The notes: generated by a model from the sequence alone, not told the origin. Positions 24,129-33,158 are shown, counted from the stretch's first letter. The stretch is 48,561 nucleotides of DNA from Gemmatimonadota bacterium (GCA_027294455.1 JAPULZ010000133.1:1-48561), one strand, 5' to 3'. Translations and numbers: made by a program.

Positions 24129-25577
24129 TTGCGCAACACGCCAACGGTCCTCGCCGTATTGTCCCTGGCCGTGTTTGGCGCCGCCGCCCCGCTGCAAGCA
24201 CAGATCGTCCGGGGGCTGGTGGTGGACAGTATCACCAACCAACCGGTGGGGGGCGCCGTCGTCGTCGTCCTGGACTCACAGAACGCCGAGGTGACCCGGA
24301 CGACGGCGGACGAGGAGGGATTGTTTCTCGTCCAGCTCACCGACGGCTACTGGTACACGCTGCGTGCGGAAAAGGAAGGATACCGTACCTCCACGTTTCC
24401 TCCGTTCGAGCTCAATCGCGGCGAGGTCAAGGGGTTCATGCTCCTGGTGGCCAACCTCGATCCGTCCCCGTTGCTCTTCTCCGTCTCCGAGATCATCGCC
24501 AACGTCTGTGCCCCGGGTGAAGCCCAGTCCGATCAGCCGCTGGTGATCGGCCTCGTGCGAGACGCGGACACCAAGGAGCCGGTTCCCCATGCCACTGTCG
24601 CCGTTGCCTGGCCTGCCGTGCCGAGCGGCCTCGCCGCGCTGGTCAAGCGAGACGATATCGGCCTGCTCGGCGGCACGATCGAAGCGGACAGCATGGGGTT
24701 CTACGCGGCGTGCGGGCTTCCCTTGGAAGCCACAGTGAGCATGCACGCCACCTTCGACAACGCGATGAGCGACTTTCTCGCGTTGTTTTTTTCTTCAGAC
24801 GGCGTCCTCCGCAACCAAACCTTCCACGCGATGGACAACATCGTGTGGCGGCAGGATCTCGAGTTACGTCCACCGGATCAACGCACCGCCGCCATGACCG
24901 GCTCTGTCTCGAGCGCCGAGAAATCGGAACCGGTGGTGGGAGCCATCGTACGGATCACCGAGACGGCGTTCCAAACGAGGACGAATTCCCAAGGCGTGTT
25001 CTCTTTGAATCGTCTTCCCGCCGGGCCGGCGCAGCTCTCCATTCAGGCCCCCGGGTTGCGCCCCATGCTTCAGGAAGTCGAGTTGGTGCGCGGTGAGACC
25101 GTCGCCGTTCCGGCGCTGGCCATGGAAGTGGCACCCTCCGAGCTCGCGCCGATCGCGATCGAGGCTCCCGCACCCACCAACGTGCGGCGTCCGCTGGACG
25201 ATTTCGAACGCCGGCGCCGGGAGTCCAACGGTGACTTCATCACGCGCGAAGAATTCGAGCGCTCGGGTCCCCGCATGACCACGGATCTTCTGCGCCGCAT
25301 GCGGGGCGTCCGGATTACCCCGAACGTGCAATTTCAAGAGGTCGGCCCACCGCTCCTGATTTCCATGAGCCGGAGTTTCCGGCGATCCGAGGAGTGTCCC
25401 CCGCTGTTTTTCCTCGATGGGCAGTACCTGGGCAACGCGTTCAACACGGACGTCAACTCGGTGGTGCCGGTGGAAATCATCGAGGCAATCGAGGTGTACG
25501 GCGCGACCGCGGGCCTGCCGCAGGAGCTCAACCGCCGCGGCTCGTCGTGCGGCGTGATCGCGTTCTGGACGCGCTGA
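24129..25577 (+). CDS. Carboxypeptidase-regulatory-like protein with TonB-plug domain but no barrel (copy 2)
   Basis: 482 residues from a TTG at 24129, preceded by TGGAGG, with a signal peptide (VLAVLSLAVFGAAAPLQAQ). Architecture equals the preceding gene: IVRGLVVDSITNQPVGGAVV, VIGLVRDADTKEPVPHATVA, MTGSVSSAEKSEPVVGAIVR, and a terminal plug (ITREEFERSGPRMTTDLLRR, MRGVRITPNV, CPPLFFLDGQYLGN, IEAIEVYGATAGLPQELNRR, CGVIAFWTR). The shared order, ends and start codon type show a tandem duplication that has since diverged. The plug's ends are almost identical in the two copies, while the central regulatory unit differs most. Confidence 0.78.
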   Translation: MRNTPTVLAVLSLAVFGAAAPLQAQIVRGLVVDSITNQPVGGAVVVVLDSQNAEVTRTTADEEGLFLVQLTDGYWYTLRAEKEGYRTSTFPPFELNRGEVKGFMLLVANLDPSPLLFSVSEIIANVCAPGEAQSDQPLVIGLVRDADTKEPVPHATVAVAWPAVPSGLAALVKRDDIGLLGGTIEADSMGFYAACGLPLEATVSMHATFDNAMSDFLALFFSSDGVLRNQTFHAMDNIVWRQDLELRPPDQRTAAMTGSVSSAEKSEPVVGAIVRITETAFQTRTNSQGVFSLNRLPAGPAQLSIQAPGLRPMLQEVELVRGETVAVPALAMEVAPSELAPIAIEAPAPTNVRRPLDDFERRRRESNGDFITREEFERSGPRMTTDLLRRMRGVRITPNVQFQEVGPPLLISMSRSFRRSEECPPLFFLDGQYLGNAFNTDVNSVVPVEIIEAIEVYGATAGLPQELNRRGSSCGVIAFWTR

Positions 25578-26083
25578 CGCCCGGCTCCAGGCCCCGCAAA
25601 CCGCAGTGGACAATGGGCAGTGGTTCTCCCTTCAAAAGACAAGCTCACGATAACCTTCGGTGTCCGTACGTCGTATTCTGGTCGATATCGAGCACGTGCA
25701 GCTCTACGAGCTGATCAAGCCCGGCCGAGAACGAAGCCCCAGCATCGAGATTCGTTGATTGCTCCACCAATCACGACGATCTGCAATCTCGAATCACCAA
25801 TCTAGAATCTAGCATCGCCGTTCAACCACGATCCGCCAATTGGCTACAGGTTGGGGCGTCGTGCTCGAGTACGTTCCCGTCTACACCCTCGTGGCCGTGG
25901 CGGCGCTTACCGTCGACCGATGACGTATGTAGCGTTGCAGCAACGCACGATCACCCGGCCGTACCGTCACACGGTCTCAAAAGTGTGTCCGTGTCCCCTA
26001 TCGAAGCCTCTTCTTGCAGGTGAAATTGGGCATGCTAATTGCCTTGGCAAGGACACCCATTGTACCACTACGAGGCTGGCCCG
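25578..26083. other. Intergenic stretch with repeat copy C
   Basis: No convincing gene in these 506 bases. The strand-symmetric, AT-richer block 25741-25817 is the longest copy of the dispersed repeat. The part closest to the next gene (25950-26075) is somewhat less GC-rich and should hold its promoter; I could not single one out. Confidence 0.5.
25741..25817 (+). repeat. Dispersed intergenic repeat, copy C (longest)
   Basis: A run of short related words: ATCGAGATTCGTTGATTG, then CGATCTGCAATCTCGAATCA (25777 on), then CCAATCTAGAATCTAGCATC. Its first half matches copy A and its second half matches copy B in reverse orientation. The internal words (AATCT, GAATC, GATTG) repeat every 8-12 bases. 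Confidence 0.6.
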
Positions 26084-28675
26084 GTGAAACGCACGCTATT
26101 CCTTATTGTTGGCTTAACTACACTCACCGCTTGTAGGGACTTCCTGACGGCGCCATCCGCGGAACGATCGACAGGGCCAACGCTGCTCGTCAGCGCGAAC
26201 GGGGCATCCGGCCCGTTTCCTCTTCTGTTGGCGACCACCAACCAGGGCGAGTTGGTCGAAATCGATCTCAACACTGGGACGACGCGGTGGATCGGCGATG
26301 CCGGCCATACCGGCGGCCTCGACCACGGGTGGAACGGTCTTTCGTTCGACGCGGAAGGTACGCTCTTCGTGACCAGCCGGCATAGGGCCGAGCCCCCGAC
26401 GGACGGTTGCTCCGGTGCTTTTGGCACAGGCGGCTGCAATCACCTCTATACGGTGGATACTGAGACCGGACGCATTGTGCGCCATATCGGCAACACGGGC
26501 GTGGCGTTCATGGCCGATATCGATTTCGCTCCCTCGGGGACGCTCTTCGCGAGCCTGTTCTTCAACGACGCGCTCACCGAAAACGGCGGGCTCGCGAGCG
26601 TCGATCTGGGCAATGCCACGGCGACAAAGATCGGTCTCTTCGGCCCGAATGCCAACGGACGCGGCCTCGAGCAGGGTGGCCTGTCCATCCACCCGCGTAC
26701 TGCTGCCATCTGGGGAATCGAGAGCAGCTTCGCAGCGGATCCTCACATCTTCGCCGTCGACCCGGCGAGCGGGGCAATCCATGGACAACCGGTATCGCTG
26801 CGAAGGAGTGATGGGGGCCCGCTGGGTTTCGGCTTCGACGCGTTGGAGATCCTCCCCGATGGCCGGCTCATCGCATTGGCATCACGAGCCGGCATTAAGT
26901 TTGAGATTTACAGCGTCGACCCCAACACCGGGCTGGTATCACTTATCTTCGTGGAGGTCGACTCGAAGATGGTGGGCAAGGCCAACGGGCTGGAACATAT
27001 TCCGGCGTCGGCCTTCCCCTTTGCCAGTTTCGATATCGAGCGCGCCGATTTTGCGTTAGATCCCCAGGGGCGCGTGGGTCGGGATAAATTCGAGCTCGAC
27101 GGCACCGTGGCGCTGAACGAAGCCAGCGACGGCATCGATTTGCTTCAAGATCCCGTCATTCTCCGGGTTGGTGCCTTCAGTCAAACCCTTCTGCCCGGGG
27201 AGTTCGTCCGCAACGCAACCGACGACGGATTCACGTTCGAGGGCATGTCCTCCGGCATCACACGGTTCGCGTTGGGTGATGACGGCCGGTTCGCCATCGA
27301 AGCCGACGGCCTCGGCCTCGCGGACCTCGACGCCGGCCCCGCACTCGTCGAGTTGGAAATCGGCAACGACTTCGGCGGCGCGGAAGTCAGCTTCGACCGG
27401 ATCGGGAGTGCGCCAGTCCAACGCTCGATGGTCCTCCTCGCCACGACGAACCAGGGCGAGCTCGTGGAGATCGACTTGAACGCCGGCACCACAACGCTGC
27501 TTGGCAACGCGGGTGGGTTCGAGAATCGCTCACCGCAATGGACCGGACTCTCCTTCGATGCCTACGGCCGACTCCTGACGACGAGCAGATTCCGGAGTGA
27601 AGTCCCCGGCCAGGGATGCGACGGGTGGTTCAATACCGACGGCGGCAAGTGCGCGCACCTATATGAGCTAGATCGCACTACCGGATCGATCGTGCGCGAC
27701 ATCGGCAATACCGGGTTCGCGTTCCTGTCCGATATCGACCTCGCCGCTGACGGTACACTGCTCGGTAGCGTCTTCATCAACGAGCAAGCGTCGGGTGACG
27801 GCGGATTGCTCACGCTGGATACACACAGCGGCGCAGGCACGCTCGTGTCCCGATACGGACCGGCAGACCTCGACCGCAACCTCGAGAACGGCGCGCTGGC
27901 GGTCCATCCCCTCACTGGAGACGTATGGGCAATCGAGAGCAGCAACGCGGCCAATACCGGAACCCCGTCCATCTTCCGCGTCGACCCCGCCACCGGGTTG
28001 GCGCTAGGTCCCGCCGTCGCGCTGCAAGCCGGCGGTGTGCCGGCAGCGTTCGGCTTCGACGGGCTCGAGATTCTGCCGAACGGCCGATTCGTCGCAACAC
28101 GGGCCGGTGGGATCAGCGAGTTGTATACGATCGACCCGGCCGGTGGCAGGGCCACCCTGATGCCCCTGGCATCGAGCGGATCGTTGACCGGTCACCTCAA
28201 CGGATTGACATTCGCCGACCCCACCATCCCGTTCGACCAGTTCAAGGTCACGCTGGCGTGGGTAAGGATCTCCGACCGGTATTCCTCGAACCGAGATCGG
28301 GTGTTCGTGTGGGGACGGTTCCGCGCTCCGGACGGCATCGATCCCGTGAACGAGGACGTTACCATCGGATTCGGCAGTGAGCATGGATTCTATCTCACCA
28401 TCCCCGCCGGCTCATTCGAACGCAAGGGTCGCCGCAAAGGACACTTCTGGCGCTGGTTCCGGGGCAGATGGGAGTACCGCGCGCCTCACGGCACGAGCGG
28501 CATTCGGAGGATGCAGATCTGGGACGACGGCCGCTTCACGCTGAGCGCCGAGCGGTTGGACTTGAGCGGCGTGGATTTGCGGGAGCCGGTGGACTTTAGC
28601 ATCTGGCTCGGGAACAACACCGGCGGGTTTGCGATTCCCTTCAATCACAAGGGGTTCTTCTTCAACCGTCACTAG
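26084..28675 (+). CDS. Lipoprotein with duplicated propeller-plus-sandwich modules
   Basis: 863 residues from a GTG at 26084, which opens a clean lipoprotein signal (RTLFLIVGLTTLTACRDF; lipobox LTAC). The protein is two copies of one module. Each begins LLATTNQGELVEIDLN (about residues 48 and 449) and runs through WxGLSFDAxGxLxTSRxR, HLYxxDxxTGxIVRxIGNTG, IHP..AxIWGIESS-type blades of a beta-propeller. Each ends in a beta-sandwich of about 110 residues (FDIERADFALDPQG.. and FKVTLAWVRISDRYSSN..). Copy-specific Cys pairs (DGCSGAFGTGGC; GCDGWFNTDGGKC) sit at the same place. It is anchored at the outer or inner membrane facing the periplasm or exterior; function unknown. Confidence 0.75.
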   Translation: MKRTLFLIVGLTTLTACRDFLTAPSAERSTGPTLLVSANGASGPFPLLLATTNQGELVEIDLNTGTTRWIGDAGHTGGLDHGWNGLSFDAEGTLFVTSRHRAEPPTDGCSGAFGTGGCNHLYTVDTETGRIVRHIGNTGVAFMADIDFAPSGTLFASLFFNDALTENGGLASVDLGNATATKIGLFGPNANGRGLEQGGLSIHPRTAAIWGIESSFAADPHIFAVDPASGAIHGQPVSLRRSDGGPLGFGFDALEILPDGRLIALASRAGIKFEIYSVDPNTGLVSLIFVEVDSKMVGKANGLEHIPASAFPFASFDIERADFALDPQGRVGRDKFELDGTVALNEASDGIDLLQDPVILRVGAFSQTLLPGEFVRNATDDGFTFEGMSSGITRFALGDDGRFAIEADGLGLADLDAGPALVELEIGNDFGGAEVSFDRIGSAPVQRSMVLLATTNQGELVEIDLNAGTTTLLGNAGGFENRSPQWTGLSFDAYGRLLTTSRFRSEVPGQGCDGWFNTDGGKCAHLYELDRTTGSIVRDIGNTGFAFLSDIDLAADGTLLGSVFINEQASGDGGLLTLDTHSGAGTLVSRYGPADLDRNLENGALAVHPLTGDVWAIESSNAANTGTPSIFRVDPATGLALGPAVALQAGGVPAAFGFDGLEILPNGRFVATRAGGISELYTIDPAGGRATLMPLASSGSLTGHLNGLTFADPTIPFDQFKVTLAWVRISDRYSSNRDRVFVWGRFRAPDGIDPVNEDVTIGFGSEHGFYLTIPAGSFERKGRRKGHFWRWFRGRWEYRAPHGTSGIRRMQIWDDGRFTLSAERLDLSGVDLREPVDFSIWLGNNTGGFAIPFNHKGFFFNRH

Positions 28676-28865
28676 TCTGTCGCGAGGCCGACGCGGCAGC
28701 CACGCCCTCACACGTCTCGGAACACGAATCCGGAAGCGTCACCACCGGCCGTCCGCCCCGTTCCACCGCGTCCATATACAAGAAGTACTTTCCAACGCCG
28801 CAGCGCCCTCCATGAATCCGGTCTGCGCCACCAAGAGATCCGGTTGCACGCCATCGCCCCATTGT

Positions 28866-30749
28866 CTACTGGGCGGCTGGGTTGGCTAGGCTGGGGGCGC
28901 ACAACAGCTCCTCGATTTCCCGAGCTGCTTGGGCGTGGGTGGTGAAGTTTGTTTCGATCTCGCGCGCGACCTCCACGAGATCTTCGCCGAGCGCCCGGGA
29001 CGATTCCGCCGCTGCCGTCGTCGCTCGCCCAATGAGATGCGTGACCTCGAGAAGTTGCTGCACGAGCGCGTCGCGGGTGCGTTCGGCTCGGGTGACGCCG
29101 TCGTGCCACTCCGCCGACCCATCAGGCAGGCTCTCGCGTTGCCGAGACATGCGGTCGAAGTAGTCATCCAGGCGAGCTAGATCACGCGCGGCGGCGCAGC
29201 AATGTAACAAGAGCGCGGTCAGATGGTTGACGAGATCCGGGCGGTCGTGACGGGCGGCGTCGGCGTACAATCCCTGACCCAGGCGGATGAGATCGGCGAG
29301 TAGGCTTCTGGCGGCTCCCGGCGAGAGGTCTTCGAACACCTCGACGGCCTCTCGTTCCAAATCGGTGGGCAGCGCCGTCGTCCGCCGCGGCGCGGCCACC
29401 GCCGCGTTCTGGAGACGCAACTGCGCGCCGAACCACAACATGCCGGCGACGAGTGGGCTCGTCCACAGGAGACTTGGTAACGCGAGCACACCGGCGACGC
29501 TACCGACGCCTACCACCATGCCCAACATGCCGTAGAACTTGAGCGGCAACAGGGAACTTGCCTGCAGCGGCGGAAGGCCTCGAGCGGGCACCTGATGTCG
29601 TGCCAATTGTGCCACCACGCGATCCGCCGCCGCCGCCGGTACCCTGACCAACGCCCGGTGACCCGCGGCCACGGCCGCCACATCGCTCGGCGAAACGCGA
29701 CCTTCGAGGAGCGCATTCAGTTGCCGGGCAACGGCCTCGCGATCGGGCATCGATGGCGGCCGCTCGATGAAGATGAGCGTATCCGCCACCCCCGGTGCCG
29801 TCCCGCCACATCGAGGGCACACGGCCAGCCCCAGGGGCTCGGCCTCGCCGCAGATGATGCACCGATCGACCTCGTACGTGCTCTGGCGCGAGGCCTTGTC
29901 CGTCGGCTCCGCACCACACGCCAAGCTCTCTTCCATGCTCGCCGCGGTGGGAAACCGTCGTCCGGGCGTCGCCGCGGTCGCACGAGCCACGACCGCGCCC
30001 AGCCATGCCGGAACATCTTGGCGTTCGTGGCATGGATCGTAGCCTCCCGGCAAAGGAGTCGGCGGCAGATGGGGAGACGCCCGGTCGGGCATACGCGCCA
30101 TCAAGGCGAAGTACATCGTGAGCCCCAAGGCGTAGAGGTCGGAGCGCGCGTCACCCCGTGAACCGGTCACGACCTCGGGCGCCATGTAACCCAGCGTCCC
30201 GACGATCCCGCCCGTCTGCGTGACCGTCACCTGCCCCTCCAACTTGGCCGATCCGAAATCTGCCAAGCGGGCACGGCCGCCCTCATCGATCAAGATGTTT
30301 TGCGGTTTGATGTCCCGATGCAGAATGCCGTTGTTGTGGGCTTCGGACAGCGCCGACGCGATTTCCCGCCCCAGCCGGGCCACCGTCGCGGCTTCGAGGG
30401 GTCCGTGTTCCTGGACGTGCACCGACAGATCGGGACCATGCACGAGTTCCATGACGATGAAGCTCCAGGGACCGTCGTCCAGGAAGTCGTGCACGCCTAC
30501 GACGTTGACATGCGACAATCCCCGAACGGCCTGCACCTCCCGGCGCATGCGTTCGCGGGCGATCCAGGCGAGGGCCGGGGGCGGGACCAGGAGTTTGACG
30601 GCCACATCCGCGTCGAGTTTCCGATCCCGGGCGGCGTACACGACCGAGTACCCGCCGCGTCCGATCTCGCGACCGATGGCATACCGGCCCGCCAGCACGG
30701 TGCCGGCGGAGAGATAACCGGCACCCACAACCCGTGTAGATTCGCTCAA
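28866..30749 (-). CDS. Membrane Ser/Thr protein kinase with internal zinc ribbon
   Basis: 627 residues from a TTG that overlaps the preceding stop (TTGA). Kinase domain: glycine loop GREIGRGGYSVVYAA (about 26-40), VAIK-type Lys 52 (VAVKLL), HRDIKPQNIL (144-153), ADFGSAKL (163-170) and GTLGYMAPEV (184-193), all catalytic residues present. A CxxC..CxxC zinc ribbon follows (CIICGEAEPLGLAVCPRCGG, 297-316). After a linker, two adjacent membrane helices lie at about 404-445 (YGMLGMVVGVGSVAGVLALP; LLWTSPLVAGMLWFGAQL). The last 170 residues are helical, probably coiled coil. It is coupled to the TPR-like gene. Targets are unknown. The order kinase-ribbon-TM-helices differs from PASTA-type kinases, whose sensor is extracellular. 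Confidence 0.85.
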   Translation of the reverse strand: MSESTRVVGAGYLSAGTVLAGRYAIGREIGRGGYSVVYAARDRKLDADVAVKLLVPPPALAWIARERMRREVQAVRGLSHVNVVGVHDFLDDGPWSFIVMELVHGPDLSVHVQEHGPLEAATVARLGREIASALSEAHNNGILHRDIKPQNILIDEGGRARLADFGSAKLEGQVTVTQTGGIVGTLGYMAPEVVTGSRGDARSDLYALGLTMYFALMARMPDRASPHLPPTPLPGGYDPCHERQDVPAWLGAVVARATAATPGRRFPTAASMEESLACGAEPTDKASRQSTYEVDRCIICGEAEPLGLAVCPRCGGTAPGVADTLIFIERPPSMPDREAVARQLNALLEGRVSPSDVAAVAAGHRALVRVPAAAADRVVAQLARHQVPARGLPPLQASSLLPLKFYGMLGMVVGVGSVAGVLALPSLLWTSPLVAGMLWFGAQLRLQNAAVAAPRRTTALPTDLEREAVEVFEDLSPGAARSLLADLIRLGQGLYADAARHDRPDLVNHLTALLLHCCAAARDLARLDDYFDRMSRQRESLPDGSAEWHDGVTRAERTRDALVQQLLEVTHLIGRATTAAAESSRALGEDLVEVAREIETNFTTHAQAAREIEELLCAPSLANPAAQ

Positions 30750-31327
30750 CGGTGTTGGAGTTGTTGCAGAACGGAGAGGGCGTTGCGCCGAAAGCCGTCG
30801 TCCACCTCGTACATCTCGAGAAATTGTTGCAGGTGTTTTTCGGCCAGCTCGTGCTCGCCGATTCCATATTCGGCGACACCGGCGTGATACATCGCCATGT
30901 AGTTCTCCGGCCAGAACTCCACGACAAGCCGCATCATGGGCCCGGCCGACAAGTCGTCTCCCGCGTCCGCCACCGGATGTCCGACATTGAAGACGATCCA
31001 GGCGGCGTACGCGCGATCCCCACGGGGCAATTCCCGGATGGTGGCCCGCGCCGCGTCGATCTTGCCGGCGAGCGCCAGGCACGAAGCGCGGTACCCTGCC
31101 CCGTCCTTGGTGTCCGGCGGCGGCATGGACCGCAGACGAGTCTCCGCCTCCAGGGCGTTACAGTAGGGCTTGACCGCCGAGAACCACGCCCCGGCCGGGC
31201 CGTCGTAGGGAACGACTGACACCGGTGCGTGGGAGGTGACGAGCGGTGACGACTGTTGGGATGCCATCAGCACCACGAAGGCGCTGAAAGCGACATAGAT
31301 GGATCCAGCGAGATACAAAGAGCGCAC
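30746..31327 (-). CDS. Membrane-anchored TPR-like protein, partner of kinase
   Basis: 193 residues from a GTG at 31327 with GGAGG 7 bases upstream. One N-terminal membrane segment (LYLAGSIYVAFSAFVVLMAS) anchors it. The rest is helical with TPR character: AWFSAVKPYCNALEAETRLR, GYRASCLALAGKIDAARATI, WPENYMAMYHAGVAEYGIGE, HELAEKHLQQFLEMYEVDDG. Its stop overlaps the kinase TTG, so the two are translated together. It may present or sense a ligand for the kinase, which is inference from coupling. Confidence 0.72.
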   Translation of the reverse strand: MRSLYLAGSIYVAFSAFVVLMASQQSSPLVTSHAPVSVVPYDGPAGAWFSAVKPYCNALEAETRLRSMPPPDTKDGAGYRASCLALAGKIDAARATIRELPRGDRAYAAWIVFNVGHPVADAGDDLSAGPMMRLVVEFWPENYMAMYHAGVAEYGIGEHELAEKHLQQFLEMYEVDDGFRRNALSVLQQLQHR

Positions 31328-31353
31328 GATATTCCTCCGTCACGTACCCCAGT

Positions 31354-31573
31354 CTAGTGCCACTCGTCGCTGGAGTCCGTGATGTGGATCGCGGAGGTCT
31401 GAAAGGACCATTCTTCCTGGGTTTCGACCGGCCAGCGGCCCCAAACCGACGGCCGATCGGCATCGCTGGCTGCCGCCTTGACGCGCGGGTATCTTCACCC
31501 AGATCCACGACCCAAGGCGCCCAGCTGGAGCGTTGATGCCCGCGAAGGCAGCCTCCGCAGCTTGGCACATCAT
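31354..31573 (-). pseudogene. Possible small gene broken by a frameshift
   Basis: A GAGGAGG lies just upstream of ATGATG at 31573. The frame reads MMCQAAEAAFAGINAPAGRL then GSWIWVK. Near 31498 a different frame takes over with coding-like sequence, RYPRVKAAASDADRPSVWGR then WPVETQEEWSFQTSAIHITD and SSDEWH followed by TAG at 31354. The total is 220 bases, one over a multiple of three, as a single indel predicts. No homology is recognised. It may equally be chance. Confidence 0.3.
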
Positions 31574-31617
31574 CGACCTCCTCGACAGGGAGGCGATGGA
31601 TGGACACCGACGTTCAG

Positions 31618-32043
31618 TTACGAGCTGGGAAATTGCTGGTCGGCGGGATGAGGCACATCGGGCCCATTGGGTGGCGCCGGAGGCGGCGACGCGGGAGCGG
31701 TATCGGTATCCCGCCGCTTCTGCATCTCCATGGGCGGACCGCTTTGCGTCGGGTGTTGGCCATTCGCACCTGTGGCGGGATCGGCGGGCGGTGGCGACGA
31801 CGCCGGTGTCGGTTGGCCCGGCGTGGGAATGGGGAGTCCGTTTTCCAGTCGCGACGACAAGAAAACCCGGAGGGTCCGGTCGACGTTCGTGATGACTTCA
31901 TACGGCGTCGAGCCCACGACCACGAAGGCCGGCAGCTCGTCGATGGTAATCTTGTAGAACTCCTCCCCGGCTTGGCTGTCTTTCACGGGACCACGCCGGG
32001 TCCAGGGAAGCTGGACGAGTTCATCTAGTGTGAACAGGTTCAT
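31618..32043 (-). CDS. HicB-like domain protein with Pro-rich tail
   Basis: 141 residues. Residues about 26-70 (EEFYKITIDELPAFVVVGST, then PYEVITNVDRTLRVFLSSRL and ENGLPIPTPG) fit the partly degraded RNase-H-like fold of HicB antitoxins, where 'ELPG..V.GDTPEEA..N' and 'G.PIP.P' are diagnostic. No HicA toxin and no C-terminal DNA-binding domain are present. Instead residues 72-141 are Pro/Ala/Asp-rich (PTPASSPPPADPATGANG). I regard it as a standalone HicB-like protein of unknown role, or a translated remnant. Confidence 0.5.
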   Translation of the reverse strand: MNLFTLDELVQLPWTRRGPVKDSQAGEEFYKITIDELPAFVVVGSTPYEVITNVDRTLRVFLSSRLENGLPIPTPGQPTPASSPPPADPATGANGQHPTQSGPPMEMQKRRDTDTAPASPPPAPPNGPDVPHPADQQFPSS

Positions 32044-32262
32044 TCAACCGCACTTCCGTCAACGTCATGCCAGATGCGGACAATCTCGACCACCACCCAC
32101 GCAATTACAGTGCCGTATTTCACGGACCGGTATCTGCTGGCTAACATGTTGATATCCATGCACTTACATGGACGCCGAGAAAAATCACGCCCTCGGTCCG
32201 GCAGCCCGGGAATCCGAAAACCCCGGACATTGGCAAGAAAACTGCGACTTGCGGTAGGACGC

Positions 32263-33072
32263 ATGATGACACGGAGGGCCCGCCGGGCGGCGCTGGTGGC
32301 CGTCGGCGCAGCACTCTTTGCCGGAAATGCACACGGCGGCCCCCCGAGAGATGGCCCGTACGGTGGGCGGCCAAGCACCCTGCGCATCTTGGCGTACAAC
32401 GTGCGGCACGGCGCCGGCATGGACGACGTGGTCGACCTCACGCGTGCGGCGCGGGTGATTCGCGAGCTGCAACCCGACGTGGTGGCACTCCAAGAAATCG
32501 ACGACCGCACCACCCGGACCGACGGGGTCGACCAGGCGGCGCGCCTCGGCGAGCTGACCGGAATGCACGCCGCGTTCGGCGCGTTCATGGATTACGCCGG
32601 CGGTGAGTACGGCATGGCCCTCCTGTCGAAATATCCCCTCTCCGATGTCACCAATCATCGCTTGCCCGATGGCGCCGAACCCCGCTCCGCCTTGGCAGCC
32701 CGCATTCGGCCGGGCGATCCGGCTCCGGAAGTGGTGATCGTCGGTATTCATCTATATAGAAGCGCAGAGGAGCGGCTCGCTCAGGCACAGCGGATCGTGG
32801 ACATCTTCCAGGACGAGCGTGCAGCCGTGATTCTGATCGGTGATTTCAACTCGACGCCCGACTCGCCGGTCATCTCGCTCCTCGCCCGGACGTGGGCCAT
32901 TCCCGACAAGGGCACTGACCACCTCACGTTTCCGTCCGACGATCCGAGCCGCGAAATCGATTACATCATGTTCCGTCCCACCGATCGGTTCGAGGTGGTC
33001 GCGCTGGACGTGATCGACGAGCCCCTGGCATCGGATCACCGGCCGGTGCTCCTCGAGTTGCGGTGGCGTTAG
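32263..33072 (+). CDS. Exported endonuclease/exonuclease/phosphatase-family protein
   Basis: 269 residues from the ATG at 32263, chosen because it opens a signal peptide (RRARRAALVAVGAALFAGNA) with TAGGA upstream. The EEP fold is complete: LRILAYNVRHGAGMDDVVDL, VVALQEIDDRTTR (metal-binding Glu), VVIVGIHLYRSAEERLAQ, AAVILIGDFNSTPDSPVI (catalytic Asp-Asn), DKGTDHLTFPSDDPSREIDY, and LASDHRPVLLELR (catalytic His). The set of residues fits a divalent-metal phosphodiesterase acting on nucleic acid, phospholipid or sugar phosphates outside the cytoplasm. Its 3' end overlaps the in-frame upstream extension of the next gene but not the start chosen there. Confidence 0.85.
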   Translation: MMTRRARRAALVAVGAALFAGNAHGGPPRDGPYGGRPSTLRILAYNVRHGAGMDDVVDLTRAARVIRELQPDVVALQEIDDRTTRTDGVDQAARLGELTGMHAAFGAFMDYAGGEYGMALLSKYPLSDVTNHRLPDGAEPRSALAARIRPGDPAPEVVIVGIHLYRSAEERLAQAQRIVDIFQDERAAVILIGDFNSTPDSPVISLLARTWAIPDKGTDHLTFPSDDPSREIDYIMFRPTDRFEVVALDVIDEPLASDHRPVLLELRWR

Positions 33073-33158
33073 GCTTTGCCTTGAACTACTGGCCGTTCGG
33101 GTTCAACTTGGGCGTCGACGGCCGTGGCACGGCTGACCCCCCGACCTCGGAGAATCCC

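Noticed and set aside
25741..25817. Regular short repeats that could suggest a CRISPR array
   Set aside because: Units are only 8-12 bases, degenerate and without spacers; no cas gene is present.
28676..28865. Possible short genes between the lipoprotein and kinase genes
   Set aside because: Frames here are short, lack ribosome sites and show no motif; the gap is treated as a convergent intergenic spacer.
31158..31607. 149-codon minus-strand frame overlapping the TPR-like gene start
   Set aside because: Mixed-frame composition; the GTG at 31327 with GGAGG and the membrane segment clearly mark the real gene.
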